The notes under the pieces are model-generated. The model saw nothing but the letters and a program-made list of their open reading frames with translations, was not told the origin of the DNA and made no database searches. The translations under genes were made by a program, and so were the position numbers. Shown piece by piece: positions 22,450 through 33,242 of a stretch of 64,000 bases of DNA; position 1 is the first letter of the stretch; each line of letters opens with the position of its first letter. Location of the stretch: NCBI RefSeq assembly GCF_026151205.1, contig NC_087075.1, forward strand, positions 7,768,858-7,832,857, written 5' to 3'. Source of the DNA: Bolinopsis microptera (lineage: Eukaryota > Ctenophora > Tentaculata > Lobata > Bolinopsidae).

Positions 22450-25400
22450 ATGTCGTCATCAACACCCCGTGACGTCATCAAACTACATGACGTCATCACA
22501 CTACGTGACGTCATCACAATACTATTACTAGTAAACAGTGTTACCACCCACGGTCCAGATGTTACTAGTAGCGATGTTAACATGAGGCAGGGGGCTCATG
22601 GAGAGACGTACTTTTTACACAGATATACAAATATAGACTACCTGGGTAAAGAAGAGAACGAACAGGTAATTATATGTAGTTTTACTCGATTAGCAGGGAG
22701 TAGTTGATTGTGCACTTAACTATAGAGCTATAGTTTGATAATTGGGTTATTAATGTTAGAGTCAATAGGGTATTAACGTATTAGTCAGTTAGCCTAAGAA
22801 ACCGAGCACTTTTTTTCAGTTCTATACTGTTTATTTTGTTTAATTTCCAAAAACAAACTTTAACGAGATTTTGTCATAGAATTTTATTTTTCTCCCGCAA
22901 TATTTTGCTGTACTATGAACTAAAGTTTGATAACAATATTGCAGATAAAGCAATGTATATTGAGACTAAAGTTCAATAACAATATTCTAGATAAAGCAGT
23001 GTATATTGCGACTAAAGTACACCCCAGTGAGCTGCCAGCTCTACATGCAGCAACTAATGATGAAGTTCCTGCCCTACACATACCGTCCTAACAAGTTCCA
23101 TTTCCAAGAGGTTCGTCTGGGCACAAACCCCAATTTAAGGAGAGTTCTGCTAAGCAAGCACCCACAAACCCCAATTTAAGGAGAGTTCTGCTAAGCAAGC
23201 ACCCACAAACCCCAATTTAAGGAGAGTTCTGCTAAGCAAGCAGTAAGCACCCACAAAACCCAATTTAAGGAGAGTTCTGCTAAGCGAGCACCCACAATCC
23301 CAATTTAAGGAGAGTTCTGCTAAGCAAGCAGTAAGCACCCACAAAACCCAATTTAAGGAGAGTTCTGCTAAACAAACCCCAATTTAAGGAGAGTTCTGCT
23401 AAGCAAGCACCCACAATCCCAATTTAAGGAGAGTTCTGCTAAGCAAGCAGTAAGCACCCACAAAACCCAATTTAAGGAGAGTTCTGCTAAGCAAGCACCC
23501 ACAACCCCAATTTAAGGAGAGATCTGCTAAGCAAGCACCCACAATCCCAATTTAAGGAGAGTTCTGCTAAGCAAGCACCCACAATCCCAATTTAAGGAGA
23601 GTTCTGCTTAGCAAGCAGTAAGCACCCACAAAACCCAATTTAAGGAGAGTTCTGCTAAGCAAGCACCCACAATCCCAATTTAAGGAGAGTTCTGCTAAGC
23701 AAGCAGTAAGCACCCACAAAACCCAATTTAAGGAGAGTTCTGCTAAACAAACCCCAATTTAAGGAGAGTTCTGCTAAGCAAGCACCCACAATCCCAATTT
23801 AAGGAGAGTTCTGCTAAGCAAGCAGTAAGCACCCACAAACCCAATTTAAGGTGAGTTCTGCTAAGCAAGCACCCACAACCCCAATTTAAGGAAAGATCTG
23901 CTAAGCAAGCACCCACAATCCCAATTTAAGGAGAGTTCTGCTAAGCAAGCAGTAAGCACCCACAAAACCCAATTTAAGGAGAGTTCTGCTAAGCAAGCAC
24001 CCACAACCCCAATTTAAGGAGAGATCTGCTAAGCAAGCAGTAAGCACCCACAAACCCCAATTTAAGGAGAGTTCTGCTAAGCAAGCACCCACAACCCCAA
24101 TTTAAGGAGAGTTCTGCTAAGCGAGCACCCACAACCCCAATTTAAGGAGAGATCTGCTAAGCAAGCAGTAAGCACCCACAAACCCCAATTTAAGGAGAGT
24201 TCTGCTAAGCAAGCACCCACAACCCCAATTTAAGGAGAGTTCTGCTAAGCGAGCACCCACAACCCCAATTTAAGGAGAGATCTGCTAAGCAAGCACCCAC
24301 AAACCCCAATTTAAGGAGAGTTCTGCTAAGCAAGCACCCACAACCCCAATTTAAGGAGAGTTCTGCTAAGCGAGCACCCACAACCCCAATTTAAGGAGAG
24401 ATCTGCTAAGCAAGCAGTAAGCACCCACAAACCCCAATTTAAGGAGAGTTCTGCTAAGCAAGCACCCACAAACCCCAATTTAAGGAGAGTTCTGCTAAGC
24501 GAGCACCCACAACCCCAATTTAAGGAGAGATCTGCTAAGCAAGCACCCACAAACCCCAATTTAAGGAGAGTTCTGCTAAGCAAGCACCCACAAAACCCAA
24601 TTTAAGGAGAGTTCTGCTAAGCAAGCACCCACAACCCCAATTTAAGGAGAGTTCTGCTAAGCAAGCACCCACATTTTTGTTGGTGGACTTTATTTTACAT
24701 CCATAATATCGTCCTTCATCGGCTTGTTTCATATTTTATTTTACAGTTACTATGCAGTATGCATATGGTTATTATTAGTTGCTTATTGGTTACTATTGGT
24801 TACTATTGGTTACTATTGGTTACTATTGGTTACTATTGGTTACTATTGGTTACTATTGGTTACTATTGGTTACCATTAGTTGCTTATTGGTTACTATTGG
24901 TTACTATCGCAGATACTAACATGGTCACTGGACCGGTATGACGCTCTGATGGAACTATGTAATGACAACTGTTATAACTACACAATAGCATATACCTATC
25001 GCAACTGTACAGCAAACTTACCCGTAAGTACTTGTTGTACGTTTTAGCTGTTAGTATTAATTACGGTAGGATTCGACTTTATCAGTAATTGGGGGACTAA
25101 GAAATAAAGAAAAGAGAGGTACAGAATCGTACAGTCAAACGAATGTTACAACACATTAAAAATTGGCATTTTGCAAGTACATTACTCCATATCGCAACAC
25201 AATCTGTTAAATTTGATACCATGATGGAACCAGATAGGAGATTAACTTTTCTTCATGCACGTCTGGCGCTAACAATAACAGATGAAAAGAATCGGTACTT
25301 GCCATTCATAATTATTGTACAAATTGTACTCGGTCGGATTTGAATATTGGAGGATCGATCTTTGGTGATTTATCTATAACTTAGTGATTTTATGATTTAC

Positions 25401-28400
25401 TGACAAATTTGATTAATCCAACTCAATTTTAACTTGAAAAGTGAATATGTGCATTTTGGATAGCAGGGTTGTTTCAACTTTCAATTCAAAGATTTTCTAG
25501 TATAATATATAATAGTAAAACGCCACCAAGTCGTATGAACTCTGAACAAGGATGTATGTAAATTATATTTTCAACATTATAGGAATTTTAATATTACACA
25601 GCTCATTAAATTAAAGTTGTACTTGCAATGTTACTGTATTCTGTATATTGGATATAATATATTTGTTCAATAGCAGGTATTTTTTCTGTGATCACATCTT
25701 CTGAAGACATTCCTTTGTCTCTGATATGAGTCACGTAAAGAGTGTGATGGAAAGTTCGGGAACAGTGTAGAATAACTGGTTTTTGTATGTTCCCGCTTTG
25801 CTTGCTGGACGTCCTTTACCAATCAAATGCACGTCATAATATCTTATTATATATAAAGCGAGACGATATATATATATTTATCTGTGCCATTTTACTGACA
25901 CCACGGCATCAACTTTAACGCGAATTTCTGCAAAAACCGTAAAAAATATACAACTGAAACTTTTTTGACTGGGTCAAATGCTTTAATGGCCTCCAAATCA
26001 TTATGAAAAAATTAAAAATTGGCCAAGAAATAGGAGTTTTAGAGCCCAAAATTTGGTACCCCAAGTGGTGTCAAAAACGCGAATTAAATAGGTAATAATT
26101 GTTTTAGTCTCTTGAGTCTTGACACCGTTTTAGGGTTAGACGGGTTCCTGCTAGTACACATAATATATACACATAATATACACATAATATATATATTGAC
26201 GTAGCTATCATATATTTTTAGCTTCTAGCAGACATGACAGTAAAGAATTCGAGAATACTCTTTAATTCTTACACGGCTATATAACATAGTTCATAATATA
26301 TATTTTGGGGTGTTAGTCTATAATAACAGACATCTAACGCCCAAGTTTTAATCACTCCAATTATTATATACGTAGTTTCCTAGACTTGGTTCATAGTAGG
26401 GAGATGAACCGTATCTGTCACGTGACATTGGTTCGAGGACTTGATTAGTATCTGCTGGAAGCTGATTGGATAACCAATGTCACGTGTCAGGAATACTATA
26501 TAATTACATCTCGTTACTCCTGACAGCTAAGAAGTTTACATTGTCTGCTTTTAGTTGTTTTAGTGCTACCAGGGCAACGGCATTCCGTACTAGTCAACGG
26601 CATTCCGCACTAGTCTACGGTCGTACTTCTTTGACATGGTTTTAACGGCTTCTAACTTTTTATACAATTTTTTTGAAGTTGTCAAATACCGAAGGACTCA
26701 TTACCTAGACCACACAATTCAAGTTAATTTCGTTAGTTTCAGCCATATACATAATAGATTTATTGAAAAAAAAAATGCTACAAAAACATTGAAATTAATT
26801 GATCGATGTTGAATAATGTAATTAATAATAACCACTGGTAAAGCTGTTTGATTTAACTAAATTAACTTTCACAAAGAAATACCATAATGGGACGATCATT
26901 ATTAGACATAGCTCTCGGATTTACAGCAGTAGGGTCCCTCATAGCACTACTCTTTTGTGGGCTAGCAATATCGCGCCCAAACTTCCACGGCGCAAAGTTT
27001 GAGAAAGGAATCTGCGGGCTAACAACCCGGAATGTTGACGTGAAGAACGTATCTCTGATAAGATGTGACTGTGGCACTGATGAGGAAGATGAGACCTGCT
27101 TTAACTTCTATCCTTGTATTAACGCACGAGGAGTTTTCTACAGGAACGGTAGCGCGGAGAATGCAACTGAAGGCACGTTTCACTATGGGTTCATTGAGGT
27201 AAGGGCGGGATGTCTGATCGTGCCGGTCTGTTTGGATGATTACTCAAGCAACGAGGCACAAGTTCAGAGTACTTGGAACAAGTTTTACAGTTTTCTTGAG
27301 GATAAAACCTATTTTGAGTGCTGGGGACATGAAACTAACTTTTACCTCTGGATGGATTATTCACTCGCTAAAGCGTACATGGGCGTGTTCATACCTACTG
27401 GTATTTTCTTTATTTGCATCATTGTTGGTGTGGTTTTTGGGGACGATCTGTGGAGAAAGGTGTTTTGTTATCCGTGTTTGTCACTTTGAAAATGTAATAA
27501 AAGATCTCAGATTCGAAGGAGGAACTTGTGTTCTAATAGTGCTGAATGTATAGAATTCACTGAAAGGTAAATCCAGTGAGAACTATTTTGAAGAGAATCC
27601 TTAGGGGAATTTACCAGCAATACTTTCGCCATACCCCTGCAAATTGAAGATAAAAATGGATCGGAACTGTTCGTAATTTTATAAACCGTCATAAAATTTC
27701 GTAATCTTATACATTTATTATTCTTGTCATGTAGGCAAGTCACCGCAAAGAGCATGTATGGTAGATCTGACATTTTTGCATGCAGTTTTGTCAGCATTTA
27801 TTCAAAGCTCATTGAAAATTTGTTTTTAAAAGATGTGTAAGTTTATGATAAATCGTCAAAAATTATAGCTTAGGAGAAACAGTTTACTTACGAATTAAAT
27901 AATTGAGATGCAGTTTTGTTAGATAAGATTATACTTCTATATACCGGGATTGTTCTTTTCTCCCGAGAAAGCCTGTGGAGGTTTCACTGTAATGAGTTAA
28001 AATAATATGTAAATCCTCTGTACCTTACTTGAAACCCACCAAGATCTTTAATTCATGATAAATTAAATAGTGTTGTTAAACTTAAATGTACGACTTTTTT
28101 CAAGTCAAGTTAGCAAAATACTATTTTGCCAATTTTGAACGTAATTTTGATTTTTATATATAAATAAAATTGATGTCATGTTCCCCTAAAAAATATTAAG
28201 ATGATGACATTAAAACTGCTGCTTATTGTAGTAGCATTGCAAGTTTGATATATATAATACTGAACCTGCCTTGCCAATCTCTGTACGAGATATCCCAGCA
28301 AATAATGTATCATAATGATCACTCAGAAAAATTACTTTCAAGTGCCTCTGAAGTTTGGTTATATATGATACAAAGAAAACTCTATTTATGGACGTGAGGA

Positions 28401-31400
28401 GAGTGAGGACTCCTCCAACTACATTAAATCAATTCCTTCTGTAACGTCCTCAATAAATGTAACAGATTTGTAGTGTTGTAATTAGTTTAAAACTAATCAT
28501 TCACTAAAACTAAACATCTCCACAATGCACTAAAGACACATATAATCCTCCTAGATACCATCTCATATTACAGGTGCAGAAGTTTTTCCCAGGCATGACG
28601 AACGAGAGGTTCAGTGACATGTTACGGGAAGTTTCGTCTCTACTTTGTCATACTAATCCTGCTGGAGACAGCTGCATGAAGTATGAGGCTGACTTACTGA
28701 CAGGTACATAGTTCAAATAGTGCTGACCTACTGACAGGTACATAGTTCAAATTTAATAGTGCTGACCGGACCTACTGACAGGTACATAGTTCAAATAGTG
28801 CTGACTTACTGACAGGTACATAGTTCAAATAGTGCTGACCTACTGACAGGTACATAGTTCAAATAGTGCTGACCTACTGACAGGTACATAGTTCAAATAG
28901 TGCTGACTTACTGACAGGTACATAGTTCAAATAGTGCTGACCTACTGACAGGTACATAGTTCAAATAGTGCTGACCTACTGACAGGTACATAGTTCAAAT
29001 AGTGCTGACCTACTGACAGGTACATAGTTCAAATAGTGCTGACTTACTGACAGGTACATAGTTCAAATAGTGCTGACCTACTGACAGGTACATAGTTCAA
29101 ATAGTGCTGACCTACTGACAGGTACATAGTTCAAATAGTGCTGACTTACTGACAGGTACATAGTTCAAATAGTGCTGACCTACTGACAGGTACATAGTTC
29201 AAATAGTGCTGACCTACTGACAGGTACATAGTTCAAATGGACATCTTCAACAAGACGTTGTCTCACGTTTTGACTGCCACATGCTCGAATTTTGACTGCC
29301 AAACCATGTGATAGTTATTACTCGGCCAATTTTAAAACAATTACCACAAAAATTTGTAGTTTGGTCAACAAGGATACAATAATCACTCATTCATCAACAT
29401 GAAACAGCTAAATTTGTTATTTGTACACTTTATGATAAGAATATCACAGGGAAACTTGTTTATGGCTGTGTAAAATCGAATTTACATAATTTGAGTGAGT
29501 TATCGTGATAGATGTGACCATCAAACCTTTCTGAAGCATGTGGGTGTTATATGTACCGCGATTAATCGTTAAATGTACGAAATATGGTACGATTATCACA
29601 CATCACTTAGGGTAGGCTATAATGACAACCAGTGAGGACTATTTTGATTTTTTAAATGCTATTCAAGGTGCTTTAGGCTGTAAAATAATGTTGTAATGAT
29701 TGACATTCAATAAATGACCTGTAAATGATACAAATATCACATTAAATTCAATATTTTTCACGAATCCATGTCAATAATGTGTGAATGTTGTTTTTGAAGA
29801 TCAATTCATCCAATATTATTAAACATAGTCAATAAGTAATAGGCATTTCATTAAATAAGCACTTTTCAGATACAAATATCACTTGATTAAAAAAAATTAA
29901 AAATAATAAAAAATAATTTAAATTGAAATTGTGATATTCGTATCCTATTTTGGTTCCTAGATGTGCTGTGTAAGATGTTCAGGGAGTAATAATGTTTATT
30001 GTACATGTATCAAAAAGAATCTCGTTCTATAGACCCATATTGATACATTTATCACAAATGTTACACTTGTAAAATTTGGTTCACAAAAAATGTGATATTT
30101 GTATCCTTCAAGTGGTTGGAACAATTTTTCATCCTTGTATCCATACTGAGTTACCATTTTTATAGGTGTGAATGAAGTTTCATCTTTATTAATGAATTAT
30201 GTACCCTTCAAACAGCCACCCAGAGAACTGGACCCGAAAAATAGCTATATTTCGTTGTTTTAAAATACAATGTGATAATTGTAGTACATCTAACGGGAGG
30301 TTGATTTTTGTATCATACTTTTTACTAATTCTGTTTGGAATTGCCTCTGGTACAGTTTGAGTTCAAAGAAACAGAAAAAAGAGGTCAAGGGGATTCAATA
30401 ATCACATCATAAAACGGACAATTTTGAAACGAAAATGTGTGATATTTGTATCATAATGAGCCTAAATAACGATTTCCTTTTGTACACTGCTTCCTTAGGA
30501 GACAGGCATCATGTTAAGAAATTTTCATAAAAAACTGATAACATTCGGTCTCTCCAGACCCATTTGTATCATTATCACATCTCAGAAAATGTGATATTTG
30601 TATCATTGGACTTAAACGTGGTCTAGCTCTGTCAATTTATGTGATAGCATGATTTTGATTTCATAGTCATAAAGCTATGAAGATTCTGCAACCAATCAAT
30701 CGAGTCTATCATAGCCAATATACTATATAAGACCCTAAAAATCAATTTAGAAAAAGTCAAAACGTGAGACAACGTCTTGTTGAAGGTGTCCAAATAGTGC
30801 TGACCTACTGACAGGTACATAGTTCAAATAGTGCTGACCTACTGACAGGTACATAGTTCAAATAGTGCTGACCTACTGACAGGTACATAGTTCAAATAGT
30901 GCTGACCTACTGACAGGTACATAGTTCAAATAGTGCTGACTTACTGACAGGTACATAGTTCAAATAGTGCTGACCTACTGACAGGTACATAGTTCAAATA
31001 GTGCTGACCTACTGACAGGTACATAGTTTAAATAGTGCTGACCTACTGACAGGTACATAGTTCAAATAGTGCTGACTTACTGACAGGTACATAGTTCAAA
31101 TAGTGCTGACCTACTGACAGGTACATAGTTTAAATAGTGCTGACCTACTGACAGGTACATAGTTCAAATAGTGCTGACCTACTGACAGGTACATAGTTCA
31201 AATAGTGCTGACCTACTGACAGGTACATAGTTTAAATAGTGCTGACCTACTGACAGGTACATAGTTCAAATAGTGCTGACCTACTGACAGGTACATAGTT
31301 CAAATAGTGCTGACCTACTGACAGGTACATAGTTCAAATAGTGCTGACCTACTGACAGGTACATAGTTCAAATAGTGCTGACCTACTGACAGGTACATAG

Positions 31401-32851
31401 TTCAAATAGTGCTGACCTACTGACAGGTACATAGTTCAAATAGTGCTGACTTACTGACAGGTACATAGTTCAAATAGTGCTGACCTACTGACAGGTACAT
31501 AGTTCAAATAGTGCTGACTTACTGACAGGTACATAGTTCAAATAGTGCTGACTTACTGACAGGTACATAGTTCAAATAGTGCGAATTGACGTGCTAAATC
31601 AGTGATCATGTGAATCAAATAGAAGCTATTCCAGCAATTTAGAGATAACGTCATTAAATTACTCCAGTGGCTCCTTTGTATCTGCTGACAGGTACATAAT
31701 TCAAATATCTTTCAAAATTCTTTCAGTCTCACGTTCGTATCACTCCAAAATGACCATTACATATTATTATTACATGTTGAATGTATCATTACAACATGAT
31801 CAGTGGTTTATCGCTCTAATTATAATTTACGAAAATAGAAATAAATTGAATTGTAAACAGAAGTGATGTCATGTGAAGTACGAGGCTTATAATATACTGA
31901 CAGGTACTTACAAGGGACAAATTACAGGACAATTTTGCGAATTACATTCAATCATCGACAATCACCGGGCCATTACAGGGCAGCTCTTGCATACTAAGTG
32001 TGGGTATTAATCACTCATTACAAGTTACGAGTATTGAATCTTAGACAAAGCTGACCATCACACTGATCAAAGGAACTATTCTAAATTTCTGGAGTGGCTC
32101 TTTTGTATCTGGCACGGAGTCAGTTTAAGAAAAGTAAGTTTACAGTTTACTCCTCTGGGTAGATCCTAACTAAGTACTTGTAGGGAGAATAAAGATGGAA
32201 GAGACAATAAGAGAGAGATGTTTAATACGTGATGTGAACACAAACGATACGATACTTCCTGCTTTCTGTTTACCACAGTGCAAGTTATTCTTACAGAGAA
32301 AGAAAGGTGAGTAACATATTAGGCACAACTATTACTCATCAGTCAACTTGGGAAACCATGCTTCCTTTTAATATGGGTCAAAAATGTTTACAATTATAAA
32401 CTTAAAATGCGCTTTTGAGACATCCAGAAAACTACTAGATAATTAATGTACAGTTGAAACTAGCATTTGAAAATACATGCCTGAATACTAATGTGTGCAG
32501 TAAGTGTGTATAAAGTTATAGTTAACACTTTATTCATTAAGTACACTTTTTGTCCCACTAAAGAGTGTTATAGTTAACACAGTTTGTCCCTCAGAAGAAT
32601 ACGGATGTTGTCTCACCTCTTGGAGGAACCTCTCCAACTACACCTCCGACCTCTCCAAAGTCCTCCACCTCTACCCTAACAAACTGTACAGGCTCCTAGA
32701 GTTCTGTGAGATTGAAACACCAGGGAGCTGTCCGTATACTCCGGATCTTACTAAACTGTCGACAGGGCTGGTTACTTTCCTATCAATAGCAGGGGTTGTC
32801 GCTTTTTTAGTTTTAGTTGCAGGGATTGTCAAGAATTTTAGGGAACACTGA
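22450..32851 (+). CDS. Multi-exon type I membrane protein, unknown family
   Basis: Exons read by eye: A ends 22665 (GAACAG|GTAATT; start uncertain, ATG at 22450 or an acceptor near 22538); B from 23039 or 23051 (CAACTAATGATGAAG, donor unresolved because the 23.1-24.7 kb array begins there); C 24913-25023 (CGCAG/ CCC|GTAAGT); D 28574-28703 (TTACAG/ GACAG|GTACAT); E 32184-32306 (TTGTAG/ AAAG|GTGAGT); F 32595-32851 (CCTCAG, stop TGA). C to D is phase 0; D to E and E to F are phase 1, all compatible. The ectodomain is rich in Cys with N-glycosylation sequons (NYT, NCT in C; NLS, NYT in F). Exon F ends in a transmembrane helix (TGLVTFLSIAGVVAFLVLVA) and a short basic tail. It is likely a cell-surface glycoprotein. 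I recognise no domain. Confidence 0.55.
22451..22513. promoter_or_regulatory. Periodic CRE (TGACGTCA) cluster
   Basis: Three perfect CRE palindromes lie at 22470-22477, 22488-22495 and 22506-22513, exactly 18 bp apart. A diverged fourth (TGTCGTCA, 22451-22458) is 19 bp before the first. CREB/ATF dimers bind this site. The cluster directly precedes, or overlaps the 5' end of, the first exon of the plus-strand membrane-protein gene, so it may be its promoter. It is also a short tandem repeat, so regulatory function is inferred. Confidence 0.5.
22919..23020. repeat. Tandem duplication of about 52 bp before exon B
   Basis: Two adjacent copies of a segment containing ACTAAAGTT(C/T)..ATAACAATATT and AGATAAAGCA(A/G)TGTATATTG sit just before exon B of the plus-strand gene. 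Confidence 0.7.
23120..24675. repeat. Exon-derived minisatellite, about 37 copies
   Basis: Units of about 40-41 bp, some extended to about 49 bp by an inserted AGCAGTA, each centred on CCCAATTTAAGGAGAGTTCT. The first unit continues the open frame of exon B (GTNPNLRRVLLSKHP), so the array appears seeded from the end of that exon. Later units are out of frame with one another. One unit (about 23842-23860) reads TTTAAGGTGAGTTCTGC, a perfect AAG|GTGAGT donor, where the others read AAGGAGAGT. Minus-strand repetitive frames here are artefacts. Confidence 0.85.
24776..24906. repeat. 10-bp repeat (TTACTATTGG) at an acceptor
   Basis: About ten copies of TTACTATTGG end directly at the acceptor of exon C (ACTATCGCAG|ATACTA). 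The repeat therefore supplies the polypyrimidine-like region of that 3' splice site. Confidence 0.85.
25024..26886. other. Intron sequence and putative promoter of nested gene
   Basis: No exon recognised. Two CCAATGTCACGTG-type sites lie in inverted orientation at about 26413-26431 and 26473-26491, 400-470 bp upstream of the nested gene. The 10-bp site GTCACGTGAC (26417-26426) is a full palindromic E-box of the kind bound by MiT/TFE-type bHLH-zip factors. A 20-23 bp duplication (CAACGGCATTCCG) lies at about 26575-26615. Confidence 0.45.
26887..27489 (+). CDS. BK-channel beta-subunit-like two-pass membrane protein
   Basis: An intronless 200-codon gene with two membrane segments: residues 8-29 and about 165-187. 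Between them is a loop with eight or more cysteines and three N-glycosylation sequons (NVS 54, NGS 87, NAT 92). Short N- and C-terminal tails would be cytoplasmic. This is the topology and size of KCNMB (Slo/BK channel beta) proteins. The loop has the spaced CxxxPxC (C109-P113-C115) seen in that family, followed by a later F-x-C (C145) and a Pro in the second helix. By that analogy it would modulate a calcium-activated K+ channel at the plasma membrane. It sits on the same strand inside the intron between exons C and D of the larger gene. A donor-like GAG|GTAAGG at 27199 is in phase with exon D, so alternative splicing into the host gene cannot be excluded. The KCNMB call is from pattern only. 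Confidence 0.5.
   Translation: MGRSLLDIALGFTAVGSLIALLFCGLAISRPNFHGAKFEKGICGLTTRNVDVKNVSLIRCDCGTDEEDETCFNFYPCINARGVFYRNGSAENATEGTFHYGFIEVRAGCLIVPVCLDDYSSNEAQVQSTWNKFYSFLEDKTYFECWGHETNFYLWMDYSLAKAYMGVFIPTGIFFICIIVGVVFGDDLWRKVFCYPCLSL
27490..28573. other. Intron sequence, nothing recognised
   Basis: 3' flank of the nested gene (an AATAAA-like TGTAATAAAAG occurs at 27494) and the rest of the host intron up to exon D. No further exon or transposon end seen. Confidence 0.45.
28689..29238. repeat. 34-bp splice-donor minisatellite, left block
   Basis: About 16 copies of a 34-bp unit made of GCTGACCTACTGACAG plus GTACATAGTTCAAATAGT. The first 16 bases are the last 16 bases of exon D (one T/C variant) and the remainder is the start of its intron. 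Every unit therefore repeats the real 5' splice site GACAG|GTACAT. Reading through any donor in the exon D frame meets TAG within three codons. Confidence 0.95.
29239..30791. mobile_element. 1,553-bp inverted-repeat DNA transposon
   Basis: The element begins GGACATCTTCAACAAGACG and ends with its reverse complement. The inverted repeats are about 35 bp with one mismatch, extending through GTTGTCTCACGTTTTGAC. The pre-insertion sequence is known from the array (GTTCAAATAGTG), so the duplication AAAT (29235-29238, 30792-30795) is exact. The interior has no transposase but holds a dozen or so variants of GATACAAATATCAC in both orientations. I cannot assign a superfamily: four bases fit piggyBac length but not its TTAA sequence. 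Confidence 0.85.
30792..31585. repeat. 34-bp splice-donor minisatellite, right block
   Basis: About 23 copies of the same 34-bp unit as at 28689-29238, resuming after the transposon. Degenerate copies follow at 31681-31711 and 31870-31910. The latter retains TGAAGTACGAGGCT before ACTGACAGGTAC, i.e. more of the exon D end than the array unit has. Confidence 0.95.
31586..32183. other. Intron with decayed array units
   Basis: The rest of the exon D to exon E intron. Besides the two degenerate repeat copies nothing was recognised. A branch-point-like CCTAAC lies about 18 bases before the exon E acceptor. Confidence 0.5.
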
Positions 32852-33242
32852 GTTCAAGCTCGATCAGTTTTGAGTATTTACCTTAGTTGAATGATAGAGG
32901 AGAGTGTTATGGTGACAAGAAGGAGTTTGCCAATTATTATCCGAATACATTAAAAGAGGCAGCTGGCAGGTGAAGCAATTAATGAACTAAGAAAAACGGT
33001 GTACGAAGGTAAAGAGAACAATGAGCATATAAAATGGTTGTTTGATTTGTGTTAGTGAAGAAAATTTATTGTTAGGAAAAGAGCTTCAATACTTGTCACA
33101 TCTTGAGTACTAAGAAATTCAAATTCCTCGATTTCAAATTGGCACTTCGCAGAATACTTTGAGGAAGTAAATTACTTCTAAAATTATTAAAATTATTATA
33201 GAGTAAACGAGTCAATATGTATGTTTAGGTTCAATAACTTAC
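32852..33242. other. Convergent intergenic or intron sequence
   Basis: Lies between the 3' end of the plus-strand gene and the last recognised exon of the minus-strand gene. No polyadenylation signal or exon could be assigned with confidence. Confidence 0.4.

Noticed and set aside
27198-28574. Splicing of the BK-beta-like ORF into exon D as the main product
   Set aside because: Phase-compatible, but the unspliced ORF already encodes a complete two-pass protein with a coherent loop pattern; kept only as an alternative.
28689-31585. CRISPR-like array
   Set aside because: Units are contiguous without unique spacers and the context is eukaryotic; this is a minisatellite.
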